A DNA stretch of 64,000 nucleotides. It comes from Gambelia wislizenii (Eukaryota; Chordata; Lepidosauria; Squamata; Crotaphytidae). Below, piece by piece: positions 1 to 10,264 of this stretch. The DNA is taken from contig JAUMIR010000005.1 of NCBI GenBank assembly GCA_030847615.1, positions 111,133,116-111,197,115 of the forward strand. Direction: 5' to 3'. Below the pieces are notes generated by a model. It worked only from the letters and a program-made list of their open reading frames with translations. It was not told where the DNA came from and did not search any database. The position numbers and the translations under genes were made by a program. Position 1 is the first letter of the stretch. Each line of letters starts with the position of its first letter.

Positions 1-61
1 TAGAATAGTCACAAGTGCGTAATTCTAGGTTATGCATTTGTAACTGCCCAATAGCATTCCA

Positions 62-92
<31 letters not shown>

Positions 93-2917
93 GCTTTTCA
101 TTGCAAAGATTCAGGAAGGATTCATCCTGCGCTTTCTGCAAGTGCGCTGATGACTAAAAAGGCCAATCTGAGATAAACACGTCTGGTTGCAGAAAGCACA
201 GCAGAGGTCTCCTTGGGTGATGTTTCTGGGTTGGGATTCTTTCTGTGTTGTTGTTTCTCTTCAAGATTTGTTCAGTGTGAGTTCTTAAATAAGGCTGCAG
301 CATTGTGGATAGTGCATCTCCATGCCTCCCAATGTGAGGCTAGGGCGGACAATTGTTGGTGATCAGTTTGGCCAAGCCTGAGATGTTGTTTCAGGGAGTC
401 TTTGTATCACTTCTTTGGAGCACCCCTCTTACGCTGGCCTGTGGTGAGTTCACTGTAGAGTACTATTTTGGGGAGGCCATGGTACTCCATCCTAGAAACA
501 TCCTAGAATCCAGCCAGTGTATTTTGCACACAAATGTGTATTTGTGATTTTGTTGTATCTGGCCAAAATTGAAATTGTTTTAAATGAAAGTTCCACATGT
601 TGCTCCAAGTTTTTTCAGGTAATCTTCATGACTAAGTCAGTTTTTCCAAAACTTTTAAGCCTAGTATTAGAGCCTGAGAGTAAGAATGATGAATATCCTG
701 CTCCTATAATGTTGGGACCAGCCCCTCAGAAGGTAAGCCCTGCATGATACACATTATTTCAATATTTGTTAGGATTTTTGGGAAACTATGGCAACCAATT
801 AATTCTAATGCCTTCTAATTTAACATCTGAATTGTTGAAGTGTAATTGATGACTCTGATAAAGAGTTTGTGGACTTTACTGATGCCATATATTTTCTAGT
901 TAGTGAATTTCTTGAATGTATAATTAAAGTTTTTAAAAAGAACAGAATGCTAAGAGAAATATTAGAGAGGAAGAGGGGGGGAAAGATTCAGAAACTAGTG
1001 TTTCCAGACTTATGGGGTTGATTGTAGAACTGGAGTTTGGGTCTTATCCAAAATTCATTTAGAAAATGCTTAAAGGAGAAAGGTGTCTGCGGCATACAGT
1101 TATTGGAATTATGACCAAGTGTTTTCATTAACAGCTCCAAAGATGGCTTTAGCAAGAACTGTATACGGGAAGTACTGCTGGTTGGATGTAACGATAGCTA
1201 TTACCACTGCAGAATTTTAATCATGTGCTACTATTTAGAAATGAGTACAATTGTTTTCTGTTAGGCAGTCCTATTCTCTATTATTTCAGCTTTTCCTGGC
1301 CATTTTATGATCATCTATGAAAACAGCTGTATCTGTGAGGAAGCTGTCTGCAGTAAATTTATTTATTGAAAAATTGTGGCAAGCCTTTCTCTGACAAGAA
1401 AAATGAGAACATAAAAGAGTATCAGTTCAATGAAGGGGAGTCCTGAAGCAGCTGACAGCATTGTTGTTTGAATGTTTGATCACATATCCATCTCAGGATC
1501 ATGGGCTGTGGAAAAACTTTCTAGAGGGCTCAGTGCTCGAATGGGGGGGGGAGGGAGTGTTTTATGAAGTCACAAATTCACCCATGACACCCTCCCCACT
1601 ATTTTATCCAAGTCATACCCACACATAACTGTTCAAAAACTATAGTTTCCATAGCTGTCAGAAAAGTTAGAGGGAACAGCCCATCCAACTGTCCAACAAT
1701 TCAAAATTCCTATTTTAGTATTCCTGTTACAATCTAAGCAGATGTAGATGCTGGATTAGATTTTAAGAGACAATCCACTTGGTGCATCTTAAAAATTTAA
1801 AAAGAGCAAAACAAGAAATCTTAAACTTAGGTCTTGTCTATATGGTCAAAATAATACATACGCAATGTGAAAGATTGGCAATCTGTTCAAACGGTGTTTG
1901 CACAACTACATATCATTTAGAAGGGGGACAGACAAATCCACCATAAAATCCGTGTGCACCATGTCCAGGGATGCATATGGATTTTCTGAAAAGCTTCGTA
2001 CCACTTCTGAATGTGCAACTGTTTGAACACTCACATTTGCACAGATACAAACAGGAAGTACAATATGATTGGCTGGATGAGAACAGGGGGAGAGAAAGCA
2101 TCTGTGGCTACCATGTTGGACTTTTGGCTAAGCAAGGGTCTAGTAAGTTGATCAAATGGTGATTTTTTACTCTTTTTTATTTCTTTATTTGTAAATACAA
2201 AGTGTTCCTTGTGCACACCCTGACAAACTTTTTTTTTTTAAAAAAAAAATGGTGGTGGCAGAGTTAAAATTGCGAGTAAATCACTGGTGGTGGCCAGCTG
2301 GCTAGGGGGTCATGTAGAGTTTAGAGGGGGTCTCTTGGCCATGTGGGAAGTTTGCATCGGTGTGAATGCCTGACTTTTGGGATGTGTTTGTATTTCCCCC
2401 ACCTTGTATAGACAAGACCATCATTACACATTTGGGGGGGGTGGTAATGACCCATCTCTGCTGCCTGACTTCAGACTACTGCAGAGGTAGGAAAGTGTAG
2501 CCTCTGTCTTTTTTTACATCTCTCAAATCCCGTGAAACTTTGCAAAGCCCTGAGATGTCCTCAGAAATGTAAATGAGGAGTTCATAAAAGACTCCAAAAC
2601 ACTACCTAAAGTGGCATTATGCATTAAAACAACCCTAATACACCTGACCCCTAAAACACTTATTTATAATGGCAAAAATTCGGCAAAAATCAGGTGTAAG
2701 TAGTGTTTGTTTGTCTTTCGATGGATTTAAAAGAAACTGCTAAAACCACACACAAAAAACCAAAGAAACCCCAAACACCTCTCTCTCACACATACACACA
2801 GAGCAGCAGTCACCCTAAAAGAAATGCCTTATGACATCAGAAGAACACTGAAGGAAGAAAGCAGTTCTTTATTCTTTCAATTCAATTTAGTCAGTTAATC
2901 AACTATAAACTGATTTA
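1..2917. other. Unassigned intergenic or intronic DNA
   Basis: I recognise no gene, LINE domain or SINE here. All open frames are under 80 codons and look like chance frames. The stretch contains a (CT)n run near 64-91, several short G or C homopolymers, and an A/T run at about 2230-2250. It ends where a TIR-type element begins. Confidence 0.5.
64..91. repeat. (CT)n microsatellite
   Basis: This is an uninterrupted CT dinucleotide run of about 14 units. Confidence 0.9.
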
Positions 2918-3506
2918 AGACTTTATCAGATACAGCAAATATGGCATCATAAATACAGCTAATGATAATGAAAGGGCATGCATACCAGATGATGTCATCT
3001 TTTTGTGATCATGTGAAGTCTAAAACCCATTCTTTTTACATTGATGGCCCAAACCATAAATTGATCTCCCGTGGCACTTTGTTGCCTACATTGCTGGCAT
3101 TTGAATCCTCGTGTCACTGTACTCACGTGAATGCTGCATCAATGACAGAACACTTCTGGGTGAGATCATAACAGTCAGGTAGGGGACGCTTTTTTTTTTA
3201 TCTCCCCACACACACATGTACTTGGGACTTTTAAAGTGTTTTTTTGTGTGTGTGCTTTGGTGTACTTTTTGTGTGTTGATTTTGCTTTTGTTTTTGAATT
3301 TGCTGTGCTAGCATCTATACTCACAAGAATTTGTGAGATTTAGGACCTGCAAGTAAATGGAGCTCTGTTTGTGCTCCGTTTATGCCGGGGATGCCTCACT
3401 GATATTCCTAACGGTAGGTGTGGTAGCGGGGGTTCTTTTGCTGGCATAAAAACACAATTTATGCCAGCAAAAGAACATTAATGGGGGTGGTAGTCTGATA
3501 AACTCC
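2918..3506. mobile_element. Non-autonomous TIR element, GGACTTTATCAGAC family
   Basis: The left end reads AGACTTTATCAGATAC and the right end, reverse-complemented, reads GGAGTTTATCAGACTAC, so the termini are imperfect inverted repeats. The interior (about 3130-3500) matches, in reverse orientation, the interior of the element at 51811-52371. Shared pieces are the segment around 'cacttctgggtgagatcat' and the segment 'gttcttttgctggcat'. A short hairpin (ttcttttgctggcataaa and its complement) lies at about 3438-3471. No coding capacity is seen. No convincing target duplication remains (flanks TTA and AAA). The superfamily is not established; 3-bp duplications at sister copies are compatible with PIF/Harbinger-type elements. 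Confidence 0.6.
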
Positions 3507-3512
3507 AAAGCT

Positions 3513-4084
3513 AGGGCTCATCTACACAAGTCAGAATACACTGGCTCCCCAGTGGCATATTCTGTCTATGGATAAGGCCCATTCCACCCCTGTCTTATTG
3601 GCATGGAGTGGGATGGAGTCCAGACTACCACACTGGCCCATTCCTGCAACTGCCACTTCCCATGTCCCATTTTCCAAAGCCAGGAAGCTAATTCACAGCA
3701 TGTGAGCAAGGCTCCCTGCATAGTACCAGCCTTGGTCACATGCTGCAGGATTCCTTCCTGGCTACAGAAGAGTGAGGCAGATGTCAGCTACGGGTTTGTG
3801 TCCTGGATCCAAAGAGTGTGACACAGACAGCAGCTGCAGTGATGGGCTAGGTGGCAGTGTGAGCTCCTGTGGTCACATGGGACCTGATCCATTCCCCCCC
3901 CCTACTTTTTTCCAAGTATTTTTTAAAAGTGGTATAATGGGCTTTACCCAATCTTGGCCCCATCTTTGCCTCAGAGGCCGTGAGGACTGCCCGGGGGCAA
4001 AACAGGGCAAATGTTCTGCCTTGTCTGGACTGCAAGGCTCCAAGTTTTGAGCCAAGATCAGGTAAATAGTCCATCTAGAGAAGG
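3513..4084. mobile_element. Non-autonomous TIR element (copy A)
   Basis: This is a close relative of 7383-7920. Both begin with GCTCATCTACA, then share 'ggcccattcc', 'tggagtccaga', 'ccttggtcacatgct' and a terminal 'ccatctaga'. The ends form weak inverted repeats related to GTCTAGATGG. It lies only about 6 bp from the preceding element, so the two may have nested or inserted side by side. Open frames inside (3603-4050) are by-products of a C-rich repeat and are not conserved as protein between the copies. Confidence 0.6.
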
Positions 4085-5236
4085 GTATTATTTATCTAGC
4101 ATATAACCTGCAAACAAATGATAGCTCAAGGTTTTTGACAAGAATATCAAATTGGGGATAGAGAAGTTTTCCAAATCTATCCTGAAAGTAACAATCACAT
4201 CTTTGAATGTTCTGTTAGATTACACACACATACCCAAATCCTTTGCTTTGATAACTAGTAAAGAAAGGAAACAGTTTTTAGGCAACACTCCTTCTTGATG
4301 TTTAGGGCTATGTGTCAAATATTCTTCCCCACATGGGTTACACTCAGTGAATGGTCTGAAGTCAGTTTTCATATTTTCTCTGTCTACAATGACATAAAGT
4401 GAAGTTTTTGCTCATATTCAAATGAACAAAAGACTTACCGTTTCTAGAGTCAGAAAGGAGTTATCTCACAGACACAGCTCAGCTTCTGAGCTGGGATATT
4501 AGGTTGGGAAAAGTGTAGCTGAAGATAGACAAAATCTTCCAATTTATTTCTGCAGATGTTTCCACCTTCCTGAACACTGCTGTGACATATTTGAGATGCT
4601 TACCCATAAAAACAAGTATGAGATGTTTTGCATTCCTCTGATCTTGTCTGGAATCATTGTTGAGCACAGAACACACAAATAACTTAATTACACATCATTC
4701 CCAATTCAGAAGCACAGTTCAGACTATTATGCACTGTTCCACAAGCATCGACCTGGCCTTTATGTATGTATTCCACATTCAGAATCAGAAACCTGGATTT
4801 ATTGCACATCTCCATTTAAAGCACATGCCTGTCTTTCCTGTATATCTAGCAGAAATCTCTTGTACATAAAAGCAGAAATCTGGTTACTGTGCCTCAGACC
4901 CTATTCAAAAGAACTGCTCTAGCTATAAAGTATTATTTCCTGTTCAAAAGCATCATCTTAGACAGTGCCATTGTTATATAGTTGGTCTTTAAAAATAAAA
5001 CCCAGTCCTAGTTATGTAGCACACTTAACAGCAGCCACAATTACATTTTTTTCCCCTTTGCTTTGTAAGGAGAAAACAGTAGATATCCATTGTATATCTT
5101 TCATTGATCAGGAGAGCCTGATCCACTCAGGTCCTCCTCAGTTTAGGTCCAAATAAACACTGAAGTAAGAGTAAGTCACTGAGAGTATAATCATAGTTTT
5201 TTTTTACTGTTGACAACTAGAAGAAAAAATAGGCCG
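4085..5236. other. Unassigned DNA
   Basis: No recognisable gene or mobile-element domain. A splice-like segment on the minus strand (about 4439-4518) has a good acceptor and a GTAAGT donor but stops in all frames. The stretch ends at a GAA microsatellite. Confidence 0.4.
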
Positions 5237-5273
5237 AAGAAGAAGAAGAAGAAGAAGAAGAAGAAGAAGAAGA
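5237..5273. repeat. (GAA)n microsatellite
   Basis: About 12 GAA triplets in tandem on the plus strand. Confidence 0.9.
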
Positions 5274-5350
5274 AAGAGACAACGAAACTGTTCTCTTATC
5301 CCTTTGGCCAAATGTTGACACAACCTCAAGTGTGGATGGCTCCTGGGTAT

Positions 5351-5572
5351 GGTAAATATCAGACTACACTGTTATAATGCTATTATTCCACTTTAACTGC
5401 TATGTATGCCTCCTGTGTAATCCTGGGATTTGCAGTTTAGGGAGGACATTTAGAATTCTCAGCTAGAGACCTCTTTGCCTCACTAAACTACAAACCCTAG
5501 AATTCCATAGGAGGCAGCCATAGCAGTTAAAGTGTAATAATAGCACTATAACATTGTAGTGTGATAAGGTCC
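5351..5572. mobile_element. Palindromic MITE, GGACTTTATCA-like ends
   Basis: The whole 222 bp reads as an imperfect inverted repeat. The left arm runs from 'ggtaaatatcagactacac' through 'ccactttaactgctatg'. The right arm, reverse-complemented, starts 'ggaccttatcacactac' and contains the same 'actttaactgctatgg' block. The inner arms carry 'attctgg..ttgtagttt'-like sequence common in reptile MITEs. It has no coding capacity. A half copy of the same family is present at 43445-43535. Confidence 0.6.
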
Positions 5573-5630
5573 TAAGTCAGGACTAAATTAAAACTGTCAG
5601 ATCAAACCTTCAGGCAAACTGGGAGTTAGA

Positions 5631-5792
5631 GCTCATGTGGAGTAGTGGTTTGAGTGTTGAACTAAAACCGTGAAAACCCAGTGGGTGCCCTTGGGCTAGT
5701 CACACACTCTGAGTGTGCAGAAAACCCCATGATAGGTTCACCTTAGGGTTGTCATTAATTGGAACTGACCTGAAGGCACACAACAGCAACAT
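5631..5792 (+). mobile_element. tRNA-derived SINE, ACA-tailed, degraded
   Basis: The body 'gtagtggtttgag' (A-box-like), 'cccttgggctagtcacac', 'aaaccccatgataggttca' and 'gaaggcacacaacagcaac' matches the SINE copies at 19705, 35095 and 53460. The B-box region is missing or deleted, so this copy is shorter than the roughly 230-bp siblings. The tail is a short ACA/AGC repeat. RNA polymerase III promoter function is inferred from the family and not expected for this copy. Confidence 0.7.
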
Positions 5793-7382
5793 CAAATTAT
5801 TGGAGAGTGTTAAAAGTGGTCTGTATTTGAAAACATATTCCTACCATGACCATCATGTGTAGTGCCACAGACAACATCATTCTCACATCTAGCAGATACA
5901 GATACACTTGTGTTGGCATGAGGCCTTTCTGCACCAGATTCCAAACTGATGGTAACATTGGGTGTGATAAATTAAAGCCAGTGTGCATACCCAATCAGTC
6001 CAAGACGCTTTCTAGACGTCTCTGCATGATGTTCCTTATGTGTGCTTTAACTCAGATACATATAAACTGTCTATATGTCTTCATTTATAACACAACATTT
6101 TTGACTTAAAAAGTAGATGCAGAGCTTGAAAATGTGACTTTGGATACCATAATTCCAATTTGGGAAGTTTTATAGTCCAAAAGGTAACTTTTCCAAGCTT
6201 GGAATAGATGTAACATCAGCATTAAGATATAATAACAGTAAACCTAGTAGTAACTAGTAGTAAATGCACTATGAATGCACCTTACGTTTCCCAGCATAAG
6301 ATAAATACAGGTCCTTGCTCCATAGAGTTCACAGACTTAATACCCACAAAAAGGATGACAACAGGAAGAGGGAAGGAGACAGCAGGTAATGTAGAGACAA
6401 GATTGACAGAGAAGAATGTCTATGATTGTGGATGCAGGGTTCACTTTGGCAGGAGGATTAAGGGGTTAAGCCACAGTTTGACAAAACAAAGGTGGGTTTG
6501 ATGGGGGATTTGAAGAATGGAAAGAAGTGGCACCACACAGCTTTGTGAGGGGGAGCATTATATTTATAATGTAATGGATCATTAAACATTTTCCCACAGG
6601 AATGACTTACTAGTGGATTCCAGGAAGTGAAATAAGAAGTAAATGTCAATCAGTCCTTAGTCGACAGTGCTCTGTGATTTCCTCTCTGACCCTGCCTGAT
6701 TAAGGTCTTTGTATTTTTAATTCACTTGCTTCTGAGTCCCCATGTTCTCTCCCTATCTTATAACCTGCTGCTATCTCATTGCTGTGTTCACCCTCACTTG
6801 ATGATTCCTGTTTGTTATCCACCCATGGACCAAGGTCTTTAAACTCCCATAGAGTGGCTCAAAGGAGTGAAAACAAGGCCTTATGTGATGCCAAAGATAA
6901 GGGGAAGGAGATTTCTCCACCATGAAGAAAATGATGCAGAGAGATTAGAATAAAGGTATCTTTGTAAAAATATATTTTTGTGCAGAAAAAGCATTAAAAA
7001 TCAAAGATTCCCGTTTTACTTTTTCTTCTTATTATATCCCCCCCCCTGTGCAAGCTCTTCAGAGTGAGGGGAGGAATTTTAATAAAGCAAGCTGGTTGCT
7101 TTCAGTTTTTTCATGTAAATTAAAAGGTGACTGTCTGGTTTTTGTATGTTTTGCACTAGGACCCAAACTAGGAAAGAAAGAAAGAAATTGTAACTGAGTT
7201 CTGCAATATGTATATATTAGACAAATTTGCATATTCTACTTGGTTGTATTATTACTTCAATTTCTGTTAATCACAGAGAATGATAATATGCCATTCAAAG
7301 GCAGTTAAAATCTATTACTATCTTACACAGCTTCAGTCCCAGTTCAGCTTTGGATATATCACTATATAAAAAACATAGAGTA
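5793..7382. other. Unassigned DNA
   Basis: No gene or transposon domain recognised. Short chance frames only (up to 87 codons). A C-run lies near 7040. Confidence 0.4.
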
Positions 7383-7920
7383 GTGCTCATCTACATGAGC
7401 CAGGATATGCCAGCTCCCCACCCTGTATCCTGGCTGTGGATCAGGCCCATTCCTCCCCATTTCTGCCTCCAAATGGGCTGGAGTCCAGACGGACATGCTG
7501 GCCCATCTCTGCAGCTGCCACCACCACCATCTCCCTCACTGTCTCAGAAGGCAGGAAGCCAGCCCACAACATGTAACCAAGGCCCCCTGCATGTGGCCAA
7601 CCTTGGTCACATGCTACAGGACTGCTTAATGCCTTCAGGGAGAGCAAGGAAGCTTGAGAGATGGGCTGGCCTACTGGGATGGGTTCTTGTGGTTTCACAG
7701 GGCCCAATCCATTCCTCCTTGGCAGGAATGGATTATAAGAGGTACTTAAAAAAAATGTTGTATTGGGCCCTACATCACCTTCCCCCATCTCAGCCCCATG
7801 TCTGCCCAAGGGGTGGTGAGGCCTGCCCATGGGCAGAAGGGAGAAAATGCCCTGCATCATCAAGACTGCAGTGTTCTAAGATGAGGGCAAGATGGAGTAT
7901 ATTGCCCATCTAGACAAGCT
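7383..7920. mobile_element. Non-autonomous TIR element (copy B)
   Basis: This is the sister of the element at 3513-4084, with the same order of blocks. It starts GTGCTCATCTACATGAGCC and ends 'gcccatctagacaagc', whose reverse complement GCTTGTCTAGATGGGC pairs with the left end at most positions. The open frames 7350-7913 (+) and 7441-7863 (-) overlap it, have low-complexity Pro/Ser composition and no domain, and are treated as chance. Confidence 0.65.
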
Positions 7921-8380
7921 TGCAGAGTGGCAAAGTATAACCAGGAATGAAATTCATCCCACCCATCAAGCACTGTAGCCTACTAAAGGCTCAGTTATTT
8001 TTCAGACTTTTACTAATTTGGGACATGGAAATGTGGGGAAAAAATCTGAATAGTACTTGTTAGTCCACAAATAATACCAGATGAGCTATGTTTGACTTGG
8101 TGTGTCACCAACTGTGTTAAACAGTTTCAACAGAACTACTTCAGATTTCAGGTCATGTGACTAATATGCACACCACAAACTAGATCCTCAGGGATAAAGT
8201 ATGAATTTTGTTCTCAGTGAAAAGTAGGCCACAGAGGGAGGTTCTCCTCTCTGTGACATTCTTACATTGTTAACTGTAAAAAAAAATGCAAGCATTACTT
8301 CTGTGCAAATATTATTTCGGCATATTGAATAAACATGGAATAAGGAGTAGAATATTAGTTCTTCCCCATCCATCATAATT
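7921..8380. other. Unassigned DNA
   Basis: Nothing recognised. This is the sequence into which the downstream L1 inserted. Confidence 0.4.
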
Positions 8381-8394
8381 TCTATTGCATTTCT
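8381..8394. repeat. L1 target-site duplication, left copy
   Basis: The 14-mer TCTATTGCATTTCT occurs here and again exactly at 10251-10264. It flanks a T-run (the poly(A) of a minus-strand LINE) on the left and the 5' truncation point on the right, as expected of target-primed reverse transcription. Confidence 0.92.
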
Positions 8395-10250
8395 TTTTTT
8401 TTCCAGTATTTATTCATTCAGATGATCATTGATATATCATATATCATACAGGATCACAAAATTTACACCGATTTTACAAACGGTGAAAAAGATAAAGTAA
8501 GTAAAGTAAGTATCTTCCTTTCTTCTCTGTCTGTTGTTCTCTGTCTGTTCTTCTTCTTCTTTTCCTTCCTCCATTCTTGACCTCCCCTGATTAACAAACC
8601 CTAAGAGTTTATCCACCTTTAAATCTTTTTTTTCTTAGTTTCATAACTACCTTTTATTAAACCCTTGCACATTTATCGTATATATTATCTTTTATGTGTA
8701 ATTTGCCACTTAACCCTTGTTATTTATCTCTATCTCGTACCTTGTCTAATCCCTCTTTCTCTCACACCCAATTTATTTCCTGTCATTAGCAATTATTTCT
8801 TTTACTCAAATAGTCTTTTACAACTCTCCATTCTTCGTTCACTTCTTTTATTTTCCTACTATTCATAATTCGGGTCAACTTATCATTATTTTCCATCTCT
8901 AGCAATTTATCTTGCCATTCGTCTAACTTTGGTACTTCTTTTGTTTTCCATATTGCTGCAACCTTCAATCTGGCGGCGGTGACTAGATATAATATCACTC
9001 TCCAGTATTTCTTCTCTATCTGTTTTTCTAATATCGATGTTATGTTCAGTAAGTATAGTTTAGGGTCCAATACATAAGTTATTCCAAATATTTTCTGCAT
9101 TTCTCTATGTATCTTTCCCCAAAATTTTCTTATCTTCGGACAGCTCCACCACATGTGATATAGCGATCCCACCTCTTTTCCACATTTCCAACATTTCTTA
9201 TCTGATAATTTATAGATCTTATTTAATCTCATTGGTGTTAAGTACCATCTGTTGGAAATTTTCAGAAAGTTCTCTTTTAAGTCTTGGCTGGCTGTGAAGC
9301 TGTTAGTTTTGGTCCAGGCACACTCCCACTCTTCCAAACCTATCGTCTCTCCTATATCCTTTGCCCATCTTATCATTGATTCCTTGATAATCTCTTTCTC
9401 CATCTCTCTTTCCAGCAATATTTTGTAGAATTTCACTATTTTTCCTCTTCCCTTCTCAGTGAAGATCTTGTCAATTTCACTCTGATCTTTTGCAAAACCA
9501 AATAATAGATTGTCTTCTCTGAATCTGTGCTTTAGCTGGGCATAAGATAACCATTGTATGTTATATCCTTGACTTTGTATCTCCTCTCTTGTTTTGAGGC
9601 TGCATTGCCCTCCGGACCACCTTGTTATCTCCTTATATGTTGCCCAATCTTCTCTTTTTGTCCATCTCGCCTGCTGGGCCTCCACTAGTGATATCCACTG
9701 TGGAATATTAATGTAGAATTTTTGTTTTATAATTCGCCATATATTCATTAGTGGGCCTCTAACTGTGTGGTTTTCAAATTCTCTATCCATTCTAGATTTT
9801 CCGTACCACAAATATGCATGGATCCCAAATTTCTGGTTACAACACTCTAAATTTAAAATTCTGTCGTTCTTCAAATTCACCCATTCACTTAGCCAATTCA
9901 AACCACATGCAGTATAATATAACTTAAGATCTGGTAAAGCTGTACCCCCTCTATTCTTTGCATCTAGCAATGTTGGCCATCTGATTCTGGGTTTACGTCC
10001 ATTCCATATAATTTTTTTAAAATCTTTTGTCCATTCTTGAAAAGGTTTATCATTGGTTAGTATGACCAGATTTTGAAAGAGGAACATCATTCTAGGAAGA
10101 ACATTCATCTTTATTATAGCAATTTTTCCCAAAATCGACGTATTTAGTTTTCCCCATCTTTTCAGGTCTTCCTTTATTTGATGCCATATTCTTTTGTAAT
10201 TATTTTCGTAGAGTTGCTTTTCATAGAATCTTACTTTGCGAACAAGCAAC
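8395..10250 (-). mobile_element. 5'-truncated L1 LINE insertion
   Basis: This is a 1,856-bp minus-strand L1 copy. Its 3' end is marked by the T-run just after the left duplication, followed by a 3' UTR of about 390 bp and then the C-terminal part of ORF2. A perfect 14-bp target duplication brackets it (8381-8394 and 10251-10264). The 5' truncation falls inside ORF2, so the endonuclease and the catalytic RT palm are missing. The long frame without stops and the intact duplication suggest a fairly recent insertion compared with the other L1 pieces here. Confidence 0.92.
8786..10250 (-). pseudogene. L1 ORF2 C-terminal part (RT thumb to Cys motif)
   Basis: About 488 codons remain open. The frame extends into flanking DNA to 10372, but L1 sequence stops at the duplication at 10250. 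The start has the L1 post-RT region (GKIAIIKMNVLPRMMF, then IIWNGRKPRIRW and GGTALPDLKLYY), typical of the segment after the YADD core. The C-terminus carries the L1 cysteine motif CWKCGKEVGSLYHMWWSCP followed by KFW, then a basic/acidic tail. ORF2p nicks DNA and reverse-transcribes L1 RNA, but this fragment lacks both catalytic domains and cannot act by itself. No start codon of its own is implied. Confidence 0.9.
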
Positions 10251-10264
10251 TCTATTGCATTTCT
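10251..10264. repeat. L1 target-site duplication, right copy
   Basis: Exact match to the 14-mer at 8381-8394. It marks the 5' truncation point of the minus-strand L1. Confidence 0.92.

Noticed and set aside
4439..4518. Exon-like segment on the minus strand with a good acceptor and GTAAGT donor
   Set aside because: All three frames contain stops; could only be non-coding, and no other support exists.
7350..7913. 187-codon open frame (+) and an overlapping 140-codon frame (-)
   Set aside because: They lie inside a repeated TIR element whose sister copy at 3513-4084 does not keep the frame; composition is Pro/Ser-rich with no domain.
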